DNA of 64,000 nt from JANRKB01 sp033763695 (GTDB lineage: Bacteria > Planctomycetota > Phycisphaerae > Phycisphaerales > UBA1924), in assembly GCA_033763695.1 (NCBI GenBank), contig JANRKB010000018.1, positions 124,001 through 188,000 of the forward strand, in the 5' to 3' direction. The notes beneath the pieces are model-generated. The model had not been told where the DNA came from. It saw only the letters and a program-made list of their open reading frames with translations, and did not search any database. The translations under genes were made by a program, and so were the position numbers. Below, piece after piece: positions 17,857 to 25,594 of this stretch (position 1 is its first letter; every line of letters begins with the position of its first letter).

Positions 17857-18930
17857 TCAGCCAACTGTCCTCCCCGCAAAATCAATCTTCATCGCCTTCT
17901 TCGCCGCCGCCAGTGTTTCCTCGGCCACCACGTTCGCCTTCTTTACGCCGCGGCGGATGACGTCGAGGACGATGGCATCACCTTGCTCGCCTTCGAGCTT
18001 TGCGCGGCGGGCGCGCATCGGTTCGAGGAGGGCGTTGATGACTTCGCCGAGTTCGGCCTTGACGTGGCCGTCGCCGATGTTGTCACCGGCGGCGTAGCGC
18101 TGCTTGATTTCGGCGGCGCGGTTCGGGTTCGACGCGCCGATGAAGGCGTCGACGTATTGCATGAGTGTGTTCGTGGGGTCGCCGGGCTCGGTGGGGCTTT
18201 GGCGGCCGGTGGTGATTTTGTTGAGCTTCTTCTGGACGGTTTTGGCGTCGTCGTAGAGGAAGATGGCGTTGCCGAGGGACTTGGACATCTTGTTGGTGCC
18301 ATCGATGCCGACGAGGCGTGCGACGCGGCCGATCTTGGCCTTGGGGATGGGGAAGACGCCGCCAGCCTTGAAGTGCTCGTCGGCGGGGACGCGATTGCCC
18401 ACGCCCGCGTAGACCTGATTGAACTTGAGCGCGACGTCGCGGCACATCTCGATGTGTGCTTCCTGATCCTCGCCGACGGGCACGAGCTCGGGGCGGAAGG
18501 CGAGGATGTCGGCGCACTGGCCCACGGCGTACATCGGGAAGCCGAACGGGTAGGTGTCGCCGAGGCCCTTGGTTTCGATCTCGGTCTTCAGCGTCGGGTT
18601 GCGCATCACCTTGTTGAACGGGATGAGCATCGCGAAGAGGAACGTCAGTTCGGCGATCGCGGGGATCTCGGACTGAAGGACGAAGGTGGAGCGATCAGGA
18701 TCAAGGCCGACGGCGAGCCAGTCCTTAACGATGCCGATCGTGTTGGCGCGGATGTCAGCGGGCTTCTCGGCCAGTGTCGTGAAGGCGTGGACGTTGGCGA
18801 TGAGGAAATAGCAGTCGTACGCGTCCTGCAGCGCGAGACGATTCTCGAGCGAGCCGACGAAGTGGCCGAGGTGGAGCCCGGTGGAGGTGGGCGTGTCGCC
18901 CGTCAAGATGCGTGGTTTCGAGTGGGACAT
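17857..18930 (-). CDS. trpS: Tryptophan-tRNA ligase
   Basis: A 357-residue class I aminoacyl-tRNA synthetase that charges tRNA-Trp. The N-terminus has the HIGH-type signature as STGLHLGHFVGS (about residues 16-27), then the family motif YPFGFPMYAVGQCADIL, the PVGEDQEAHIEMCRDVA Trp-pocket region, and the KMSKS loop intact in GIDGTNKMSKSLGNAIFL (about 209-226). Length is normal for bacterial TrpRS (about 330-360). The ATG at 18930 starts just before the conserved RILTGDTPTSTG; no Shine-Dalgarno is visible. Confidence 0.97.
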   Translation of the reverse strand: MSHSKPRILTGDTPTSTGLHLGHFVGSLENRLALQDAYDCYFLIANVHAFTTLAEKPADIRANTIGIVKDWLAVGLDPDRSTFVLQSEIPAIAELTFLFAMLIPFNKVMRNPTLKTEIETKGLGDTYPFGFPMYAVGQCADILAFRPELVPVGEDQEAHIEMCRDVALKFNQVYAGVGNRVPADEHFKAGGVFPIPKAKIGRVARLVGIDGTNKMSKSLGNAIFLYDDAKTVQKKLNKITTGRQSPTEPGDPTNTLMQYVDAFIGASNPNRAAEIKQRYAAGDNIGDGHVKAELGEVINALLEPMRARRAKLEGEQGDAIVLDVIRRGVKKANVVAEETLAAAKKAMKIDFAGRTVG

Positions 18931-19233
18931 GGGGTCAAAGGGTAGGTCGATATGGGGCTCGCTCCGCCCTAGGGCATTCGAGCAGCCCTGGAACCCCGCA
19001 AATGGCACCACCACCAGTTGACCAATAGTCTCCGAAGGCACCTTGGCCAAACGAGTCGGCGATCCGATTGGCTGAACCGCATTCACTGCTCGCTCAATGA
19101 CGCTGGTCCGAGCCGGCCTGCGCGCGTTGATTGCAAGTCGACCGAGATCGCGCGATGGCGTCACAGTTCGACAACGCCAGCAGCCCACCGCGGCTTCTGA
19201 CTGGCAAGGACAACTCGCAATCCGTTTGGCACT
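18931..19233. other. Intergenic gap, nothing recognised
   Basis: This 303-base stretch separates the stop of the HTH gene (19234) from the trpS start and should contain the trpS promoter and leader. A T-box leader was looked for because of trpS, but no T-box consensus or tRNA-like structure was seen. No ORF of protein-like composition was found. Confidence 0.4.
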
Positions 19234-20475
19234 CTAGTGATCATGCTTTTCGATCTCGAACGAGTACCACGACAGAGGAACCGGATTGACTGAGTCAATC
19301 ACATAGGAATGAAAGTCCTTGGGAGCCCAGCCGATTCGATCGAACACCTCCGACGCAAGCTGGCGATGCCGGGGAAAGACGTTGGCTGCGGCGGGATCAA
19401 AGGGCGGCTGGTGACTCACCATCGAAGCCGGTTCTGGAAGCCGATCAAACCACGGCCGCGCAAGGTTGGGAACGCGACGTGTGCTGAAGACGCCGAAAGA
19501 CGCGGTCACACCCTCATGAATGTCGCGATGGATCAATCGCTGCATGATGACGCGACGCGTGGGATATCGAATCAGCATTTCCGTGCAGTACACGTGCGGC
19601 CTCTCGACCCAAGGTGAATCCTGAGCGTCTCGCTCGATCTGGAGGAACGAGAGATCGAGTGACTGGTTGAACTCGGTCCAGTTGGGCTCGACAATCGCGG
19701 ACTGGCTGACGGCGTCGCCGGTAAACAAGAGCCCCGGCGGCGGCGAACTTGTGCCGCTGGAAAGCAGCGCGACGCTCCGACCATCGATCATGCCGCCGCT
19801 CGCAACCGGAGCGCCATTGGACGCGCATCCGTGCCTCGAATATGCCAACGGAAGTGCACCGGAGCGGCCGCGACAGTCGAGATAGCACTGGGCCATCGCA
19901 AGATCGATGCGATTCGGCTTGCGCGGAGTCGGCCGCATGATGAGCAGGTCATATCGCAGCCCGATCGCAAAGCCAACAAAGTCGGCCATCGCATCAACGA
20001 GATGCTGACGAGAGTCGTCGCCGTGAGGCGAAGCGTCTTCGCCGTGCGAGGCTTCATCCACAGCTCGCACCGCTGCGGCCTTGCTCCCACCGAAGCGATT
20101 GAGCTGCTCAGAAAGACGATCGCACGCGGCGGCGAGTCGCTGCGCGTTGGGGTGTTCATCGCTCAGGACACGCTCGACGGCGAGACAGACTTTCTCTAGG
20201 GCCGCGGGACCGGGAAACAAATCCAATGCGACCGGCGTGATCTCGGTCAGACGCCCGATCTTCACGAGGCGCTGGGCGGTGCCTCGATCGAGGCGCAGTT
20301 TGGCGGCAACCGCGGCCCATGTGCTGCTGGGCTTCAGACCCAGCTCGCCGCGCACATGTCGCCACTCGCCGACGACACGCTCCATGGTGCGCAGCAACCC
20401 CGCGATCGCGGCCCTGTTATCGGTCTTGGATTCTCTCACAGGCACAGCCCATTGTGTCAAGTTTGCCGGAAACAT
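19234..20475 (-). CDS. HTH-containing putative regulator
   Basis: About 413 residues from the ATG at 20475; GTGs at 20445 or 20439, or the in-frame ATG at 20508, are alternatives. Residues about 51-76 (STWAAVAAKLRLDRGTAQRLVKIGRL) have the spacing of a helix-turn-helix, with the turn at L-x-L-D-R-G-T. The central region is predicted helical (RAVDEASHG, LVDAMADFVGFAIGLRYDLL). The C-terminal 230 residues are a mixed strand/helix domain with WERP-like PRPWFDRLP and HDH end, not recognised. It diverges from a PEP-CTERM-like gene across an operator-like triple repeat, so it probably binds there and controls itself and that neighbour. The family is unidentified. Confidence 0.65.
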   Translation of the reverse strand: MFPANLTQWAVPVRESKTDNRAAIAGLLRTMERVVGEWRHVRGELGLKPSSTWAAVAAKLRLDRGTAQRLVKIGRLTEITPVALDLFPGPAALEKVCLAVERVLSDEHPNAQRLAAACDRLSEQLNRFGGSKAAAVRAVDEASHGEDASPHGDDSRQHLVDAMADFVGFAIGLRYDLLIMRPTPRKPNRIDLAMAQCYLDCRGRSGALPLAYSRHGCASNGAPVASGGMIDGRSVALLSSGTSSPPPGLLFTGDAVSQSAIVEPNWTEFNQSLDLSFLQIERDAQDSPWVERPHVYCTEMLIRYPTRRVIMQRLIHRDIHEGVTASFGVFSTRRVPNLARPWFDRLPEPASMVSHQPPFDPAAANVFPRHRQLASEVFDRIGWAPKDFHSYVIDSVNPVPLSWYSFEIEKHDH

Positions 20476-20486
20476 GCAACCCAGAT

Positions 20487-20514
20487 TTGACACGGGAGAA
20501 AAACCCATAGCAAT
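20487..20514 (+). promoter_or_regulatory. Candidate sigma70 promoter for the PEP-CTERM-like gene
   Basis: A perfect TTGACA at 20487-20492 followed, 16 bases on, by AGCAAT at 20509-20514 (three of six -10 matches). It points toward the gene at 20610, and the transcription start would fall inside the GTGTAC repeats at 20518-20543. The -10 is weak. Confidence 0.4.
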
Positions 20515-20517
20515 TCG

Positions 20518-20543
20518 GTGTACCTCAGTGTACACTAGTGTAC
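20518..20543. promoter_or_regulatory. Operator-like array: three GTGTAC boxes at 10-bp spacing
   Basis: GTGTAC occurs at 20518-20523, 20528-20533 and 20538-20543, exactly one helical turn apart, so the boxes face the same side of the DNA. The second and third together make a perfect 14-bp palindrome GTACACTAGTGTAC (20530-20543). The array lies between the divergent HTH gene and the PEP-CTERM-like gene, just downstream of a TTGACA promoter, where a bound protein would block transcription. Confidence 0.6.
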
Positions 20544-20609
20544 CGGACGGCCGTTTCCACCGCGTGCGTCACGCAACCCGCGCTGTCTGGCTCACCAGGA
20601 GAACGAGAC

Positions 20610-21293
20610 ATGAAGATTGCCAGCGCCATTGTGCTTGCGGCTCTCGCCGCGGCCACCCCTGCCCTCGCCGACACCATCACCAAGTCGGCCAGCTTCAAGG
20701 GCAAGACCGACGTCGACACCATTCTGAAGCTTGATCAGTTCGATGCATCACTCGGCACGCTCACGGGCGTGACACTGGAAGTGTCGGCCGGCGTCATCGG
20801 CGAGTTCAACTTCACCAACATCTCCGGAGGTCGCAAGCGATTCTTCATCAACTGGCTTGATTGGCAGGTCGACGTCACCGGCTTCGGCGGCCCCAAGGGT
20901 AACCTGATCAACTCGCCGTTCGTTGTCGCACCGACGGCTGACAACCCGTACGGCGGCGCGCCTGGTCGCTTCAACTACACCTCGCCGACGCTGATCAATG
21001 TCGGCCAGACCATCACCCCCATTCCCTACGGCGAGGTTGAGCAGGCGACTTTCAACTACACGAACCTCAACACAGAGTTCAGCCAGTTCATCGGCTCCGG
21101 CCAGCTTGACTTCCGTGCCGAGATCCCGGTGCTCTTCAGCGTGGCCGTCTCTGGCAGCGGTCAGTCCAAGTGGTCGCTGGATACGCAGGGTGTCGTGAAC
21201 ATTACAGCAACCTACACGTACACCATCCCGGCCCCTGCCTCGCTCGGCGTGCTCTCGCTCGCGGGGCTGGCGCTCGGCCGTCGTCGTCGCTGA
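20610..21293 (+). CDS. Secreted protein with PEP-CTERM-like anchor (choice-of-anchor type)
   Basis: A 227-residue exported protein; the ATG at 20610 has AGGAG upstream. Residues 1-20 are a signal peptide (AIVLAALAAATPALA). The mature domain begins TITKSASFKGKTD and has the pattern FDASLGTLTGVTLEVSAGV seen in choice-of-anchor beta-sandwich proteins. The C-terminus is a sorting signal: IPAPASLGVLSLAGLALGRRRR, i.e. a Pro/Ala motif, a short hydrophobic helix and an arginine cluster, the planctomycete form of PEP-CTERM processed by exosortase-like systems. It is probably surface or matrix exported. It is controlled by the triple GTGTAC site upstream and ends before a hairpin terminator. Confidence 0.85.
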   Translation: MKIASAIVLAALAAATPALADTITKSASFKGKTDVDTILKLDQFDASLGTLTGVTLEVSAGVIGEFNFTNISGGRKRFFINWLDWQVDVTGFGGPKGNLINSPFVVAPTADNPYGGAPGRFNYTSPTLINVGQTITPIPYGEVEQATFNYTNLNTEFSQFIGSGQLDFRAEIPVLFSVAVSGSGQSKWSLDTQGVVNITATYTYTIPAPASLGVLSLAGLALGRRRR

Positions 21294-21339
21294 CCCTCGC
21301 AGTTTCCGATCATCTCTCTGGTTTGCTGTCACCGGCAGG

Positions 21340-21375
21340 CGCCCGCGGATCTCCTTCGCGGGCGTTCTGCTTTTC
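21340..21375 (+). terminator. Rho-independent terminator
   Basis: A perfect 8-bp stem CGCCCGCG/CGCGGGCG (21340-21347, 21357-21364) with a 9-base loop, followed by TTCTGCTTTTC. It lies 47 bases after the stop of the PEP-CTERM-like gene. Confidence 0.75.
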
Positions 21376-21431
21376 ACGGAGCAAGTCGTCAATGCGGCTG
21401 TTCAACCCAGACGCCAGCGCTGGCAAACCAC

Positions 21432-22775
21432 TCACAGTCTCGCCTTGACCACCGCCCCACCTTTCACGACGACGTCGACGTGCTCCAGTCGTGTCACGTC
21501 CTGCGTCGGGTCGCCGCTCACCGCGATGAAGTCCGCGGCTTTGCCCGGCTCGATGGTGCCAATCTCTTTCTCCAAGCCGAGCAGCTCGGACGCGACCACC
21601 GTTGCGCTGCGGATGGCGTCGGCGGGCGTCATGCCTGCCTTGACCATGAGCGCGAACTCGCGGGCGTTCTCGCCGTGCGGGCTGACGCCAGTGTCGGTAC
21701 CGAAGGCGATCTTGACGCCGCCGGCGTGACTGCGCTGGAACATCTCGATCATCTTCGGCCCTGCAAGGCGGGCCTTGTCCGCAACAACCTTGAGATAGAA
21801 ACCCGGGATCGCCGCATTACGGGTCACGGTGTCACCCGCGAGCAGCGTCGGCACATGGTAGGAGTTGTGTGACTTGAACAACGTGATCGATTCGTTGTCG
21901 AGGTATGTGCCGTGCTCGATCGAATCGACGCCCGCGGCGAGCGCGGCATTGATGCCGTCCGTCCCGTGCGCGTGAGCTGCCACCTTCCGTCCCATCGCGT
22001 GCGCGGTCTTGACGATCGCTTCAAGTTCCGGACTGGTGTAGTGCTGGGCCAAGCCTGCCGCACTTGCGGAGAGCACGCCGCCGGTCGCGGTCACCTTGAT
22101 GACGTCCGCTCCGAGCTTGATCTGATGGCGCACGGCCTTCATGCACTCGTCAGGGCCATCGGCGATGCCGTCGTCGGCCGAGAGATTGGGAAACAGATCC
22201 TGACGATAGCCATTGGTGAAGTCGCCGTGCCCGCCGGTGATCGAGATTGCCTTGCCCGCGGCGATGATCCGCGGCCCGACGACAAACCCTTGAGTGATCG
22301 CATCGCGCAGCGCGAGAATGGTCAGCGGGCGCGACGCGCCCAGATCTCGCACCGTGGTGAACCCGGCGTCGAGCGTCTTCTTGGCGTACGTCGTCGCGCG
22401 GAGCGTGACGAACTCGTCGCTCTCCGTCAGCGCACGCTGGCGGAGCGTCGCGTCGAACTCCATCGTCAGATGGACGTGGCAATCGATCAGGCCGGGAAGC
22501 ACAAACTTGTCGCGCAGATCGAGATCTTCGATGCTCGCGTTCGGCGCTGCGCCCGCGATCTCCGGCCCCGTAACGCCATCGACCACGGCATCGATGACGC
22601 CATTCTTCACGACGATCGTCTTGTTGGTCGCGGCCGGCTGCCCCGGCACCGCGAGCAACGTGCCGCAGTGGACACGCAGATAGCGATCCGCGGCAGCGGG
22701 ATCCGCTGCCCCAGCGAGCCGCACCAAGAGCCCAGCGGCCAAACCGAGCGACACGAGGCGACCGAACGTGCGCAT
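21432..22775 (-). CDS. Secreted metal-dependent amidohydrolase (imidazolonepropionase-like)
   Basis: A 447-residue enzyme of the amidohydrolase superfamily (COG1228 type). The ATG at 22775 has a perfect GGAGG five bases upstream. A signal peptide (residues 1-23, ending RLAGA) sends it out of the cytoplasm. Metal-binding motifs: HxH in LPGLIDCHVHLTMEF, then the Lys/His region GADVIKVTATGGVLS, HAHG in KVAAHAHGTDGI, SIEHGTYLD and the terminal Asp in IAFGTDTGVSPHG. A composite beta-sandwich closes the protein (GTIEPGKAADFIAVSGDP). Family members cleave Xaa-Pro or other N-acylated dipeptides or hydrolyse cyclic amides; the substrate is unknown. Confidence 0.92.
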   Translation of the reverse strand: MRTFGRLVSLGLAAGLLVRLAGAADPAAADRYLRVHCGTLLAVPGQPAATNKTIVVKNGVIDAVVDGVTGPEIAGAAPNASIEDLDLRDKFVLPGLIDCHVHLTMEFDATLRQRALTESDEFVTLRATTYAKKTLDAGFTTVRDLGASRPLTILALRDAITQGFVVGPRIIAAGKAISITGGHGDFTNGYRQDLFPNLSADDGIADGPDECMKAVRHQIKLGADVIKVTATGGVLSASAAGLAQHYTSPELEAIVKTAHAMGRKVAAHAHGTDGINAALAAGVDSIEHGTYLDNESITLFKSHNSYHVPTLLAGDTVTRNAAIPGFYLKVVADKARLAGPKMIEMFQRSHAGGVKIAFGTDTGVSPHGENAREFALMVKAGMTPADAIRSATVVASELLGLEKEIGTIEPGKAADFIAVSGDPTQDVTRLEHVDVVVKGGAVVKARL

Positions 22776-22929
22776 GCAATCCTCCACGAGTTCGAAGCGA
22801 TCTCGCGCACGCGACATCGCGAGGTTCTTCGCCATCACCGAAACACACAGCGTCACCCGCTCACGCGCGCGATCGACCAAACGCGGCAAGGCTGTCCTGT
22901 CCGCGTCTGCAGGCCCGTTCCGCGACAGT

Positions 22930-23325
22930 TCACAACCGCTTCTTGATCGCATCCAGGATCTGGTTCGACCTTGCCTCGTCGCCGAAGTTGCCGATGCGCA
23001 CGCTCACCTTGGTCGAGCTGTCGCCTTCCTTGGTCATCTTGATCTTGACGGCTTCATCTTTACCGGTGCGTGCCGCGATCTCCTTTGCGAGCGCGTCGCC
23101 GGTCGAGTTCACGCCGGTGAAGCCGAGTGCGCCGCATGCCGCAACAGCCGCCGAGTTCACCTCGTCGATCGGTGCGGACAGCGTCGTTTCAACCGCGCCG
23201 GACACATACGCGTAGGTGCCCGCGCCAGCGCCCGCGGCCAGCACCAAGCAGCCCGAGAGTGACGCCATCGTCGCCGCGGCCACCACGCCCAGCCCAGCCA
23301 CAATCACAACCCGCTTCGTGAGCAT
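22930..23325 (-). CDS. DUF3568 family lipoprotein
   Basis: A 131-residue small lipoprotein. Its Shine-Dalgarno (GAGGAG) overlaps the last codons of the upstream acs gene, showing a shared transcript. The signal ends in SLSGC, a good lipobox. The mature part has the DUF3568 pattern: GAGAGTYAYVSGAVETTLSAPIDEVNSAAVAACGALGF, then KEIAARTGKDEAVKIKM, VSVRIGNFGDEARSNQILDAIKKRL. The function of the family is unknown. Confidence 0.88.
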   Translation of the reverse strand: MLTKRVVIVAGLGVVAAATMASLSGCLVLAAGAGAGTYAYVSGAVETTLSAPIDEVNSAAVAACGALGFTGVNSTGDALAKEIAARTGKDEAVKIKMTKEGDSSTKVSVRIGNFGDEARSNQILDAIKKRL

Positions 23326-23330
23326 CGCGA

Positions 23331-25457
23331 CTACTCCTCATCGTCACGCAGGCGTGCCACCACGCTGAAATCTTCCAGCGTGGTCGTATCCTGCGTGATC
23401 TTCTCCACACCCGCGGCCACATCCCGCAGCAGACGCCGCATGATCTTGCCCGAGCGCGTCTTTGGCAGCGACTCGGTGAATCGAATCTTGTCCGGCTTGG
23501 CGAGCGCGCCCACTTCCTTCGCCACGTGCGCGCTCAACTCAGCACGCAGCGCATCGTCGGGCTGACGGCCCGGATGCGTCGGTGCCCAGTTGCCGCGCAA
23601 TGTGACGAACGCGCAGATCGCGTTGCCCTTGATCTCGTGTGGATAGCCGACGACCGCGGCCTCGGCCACGGCCGGATGCGACACGAGCGCAGACTCCACT
23701 TCCATGGTGCCCAGCAGGTGGCCCGACACCTTGATCACGTCGTCGATGCGACCCTGGATCCAGAAGTAGCCGTGCTCGTCGCGGCGTGCGCCGTCGGCCG
23801 AGAAGTAGTACGGCACACCGGTCTTGGGGTCCTTGACGCGACCCCAGTAGTTGCTCACGAAGCGATCGCGATTGCCGTAGACGCCGCGCAGCATGCCCGG
23901 CCACGGCTTGCGAATCACAAACAAGCCGCCCTTGTTCGCGGGCAGTTCCTGACCCTGCTCATTCACGATTGCCGCGTCGATGCCGAGCATCGGCAGCGTG
24001 CAGCTGCCGGGCTTGGTCGCGATCGCGCCGGGCAGAGGCGTACACACGTGTCCGCCGGTCTCGGTCTGCCAATAGGTATCGACGATCGGGCAGCGCTTGC
24101 CGCCGATCTGCTCGTGATACCAGATCCACGCTTCGGGATTGATCGGCTCGCCGACGGTGCCGAGCACGCGCAGGCTCGACATGTCGTGCTTGGCGGGCCA
24201 GTCGTTGCCCCACTTCATGAAGGTGCGGATGGCAGTCGGCGCGGTGTAGAACTGCGTGACCTTGTGGCGTTCGATGATGTCCCAGAAGCGATCGTTCTGC
24301 GGGAAGTTCGGCGCGCCTTCATAGAGCAGCGTCGGCACGCGATTCATCAGGATGCCGTAGAGCACGTAGGAGTGCCCCGTCACCCAGCCGATGTCCGCGG
24401 AGCACCAGAACATCTGCCCCGTGCCTGGCTGGAGGTTGAACGTCAGCCGCGCCGTCATATTCACATAGGTGAGATAGCCGCCGGTCGTGTGAAGGATGCC
24501 CTTGGGCTTGCCGGTCGAACCGCTGGTGTAGAGGAGGAACAGCATGTCCTCGCTGTCCATCGATTCGCACGGACAAGCGTCGGAGGCCGCGGGGACGACG
24601 TCATGCCACCAGTGGAAGTGCGTCCCCTTGTTGATCTCCGGCGGACGCTCGCCCGTCACAAACCGTGCGCTTGGCGGCTCATGGCCGGTGCGCTTCAGCA
24701 CGAGCACGTGATTCACGATGTGCCCGTGATTCGCGAGCTGGCGGCACGCTTCCTCGACATTCTTCTGCAGCGGCACCACATCACCGCGACGATACCCGCC
24801 GTCGGCGGTGATGATCACCTTGCTGTGCGCGTCCGCGGCACGCTCGCTGATGGCGTGCGGCGCGAAGCCGCCGAAGATCACAGAGTGGGCCGCACCGATG
24901 CGCGCGCACGCGAGCATGGCGATCGCCAACTCGGGCACCATCGGCATGTAGATCGTCACCACGTCGCCCTTCTTCACGCCCATGCTCTTGAGCGTGTTGG
25001 CGACGCGGCTCGTCTCCACCTGCAGTTCGCGATACGTCACGCGCCGAATCTCGGGCTCGCTCGCATACTTCGAACCCGGCGTCGGGTGGCTGGTGCGCGG
25101 CGCGACCGGCTCGCCTTCCCAAACGATCGCGATCTCGTCACCATGCCCGGCCTGCACATGCCGATCGACGCAGTTGTAGCAGGCGTTGAGTTGGCCGCCC
25201 ACGAACCACTTGGCGTCGGGCGCTTCCCACTCCAGCACATGCGACCACGGCTTGAACCACGCCAGCCGCGCCGCCTCCTCGGACCAGAACCCCTCGGGGT
25301 CGATCACCGACTGGCGATGGATCTGAAGGTACTTCTCAAGCCCCTCGATGTGCCAATGGTCGAAACCGACGGCATGCGGCGGCGGCGGCGGGAACAGCCG
25401 CGCCTCTTGCAGCGTGGATTCGATGTTGTCCTGTCCGTCGTGCCCACTCGTCGTCAT
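23331..25457 (-). CDS. acs: Acetate-CoA ligase
   Basis: A 708-residue AMP-forming acetyl-CoA synthetase that makes acetyl-CoA from acetate, ATP and CoA. The P-loop signature is LYTSGSTGKPKGILHTTGGYL; substrate and adenylate motifs include FYTAPTAIRTFMKWG, VDTYWQTETGGHVCTPLPGA and YFSADGARRDEHGYFWIQGRIDDVIKVSGH. The catalytic lysine is in PKTRSGKIMRRLLRDV, a target of acetylation control in many bacteria. It is longer than usual (about 650) because of a 30-residue N-terminal extension with a poly-Pro stretch and a C-terminal VVARLRDDEE tail. The start at 25457 has GGAG upstream. It is co-transcribed with the DUF3568 gene. Confidence 0.97.
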   Translation of the reverse strand: MTTSGHDGQDNIESTLQEARLFPPPPPHAVGFDHWHIEGLEKYLQIHRQSVIDPEGFWSEEAARLAWFKPWSHVLEWEAPDAKWFVGGQLNACYNCVDRHVQAGHGDEIAIVWEGEPVAPRTSHPTPGSKYASEPEIRRVTYRELQVETSRVANTLKSMGVKKGDVVTIYMPMVPELAIAMLACARIGAAHSVIFGGFAPHAISERAADAHSKVIITADGGYRRGDVVPLQKNVEEACRQLANHGHIVNHVLVLKRTGHEPPSARFVTGERPPEINKGTHFHWWHDVVPAASDACPCESMDSEDMLFLLYTSGSTGKPKGILHTTGGYLTYVNMTARLTFNLQPGTGQMFWCSADIGWVTGHSYVLYGILMNRVPTLLYEGAPNFPQNDRFWDIIERHKVTQFYTAPTAIRTFMKWGNDWPAKHDMSSLRVLGTVGEPINPEAWIWYHEQIGGKRCPIVDTYWQTETGGHVCTPLPGAIATKPGSCTLPMLGIDAAIVNEQGQELPANKGGLFVIRKPWPGMLRGVYGNRDRFVSNYWGRVKDPKTGVPYYFSADGARRDEHGYFWIQGRIDDVIKVSGHLLGTMEVESALVSHPAVAEAAVVGYPHEIKGNAICAFVTLRGNWAPTHPGRQPDDALRAELSAHVAKEVGALAKPDKIRFTESLPKTRSGKIMRRLLRDVAAGVEKITQDTTTLEDFSVVARLRDDEE

Positions 25458-25594
25458 TCGTCACAGCTCCGTGGTGAACCCGGCGCGGCACAGTGATCGC
25501 GCTCGCCGGACGGGCAGTGTACCCAAAGCCGCGCGAAAACAAAGCGTCAACGACGCGATGCGCCGGACCGATGAAACTCTGTGAAATTAGCCGC

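Noticed and set aside
18931..19233. T-box leader for trpS
   Set aside because: No T-box sequence, specifier stem or antiterminator/terminator pair could be found.
20455..20460. TTGACA on the minus strand as promoter of the HTH gene
   Set aside because: No -10 element at the right distance (GAGAGA at 17 bases), and it lies inside the likely coding region.
23526..25496. A 656-codon open frame opposite acs
   Set aside because: Low-complexity Arg/His/Ala composition and full overlap with the well-conserved acetyl-CoA synthetase.
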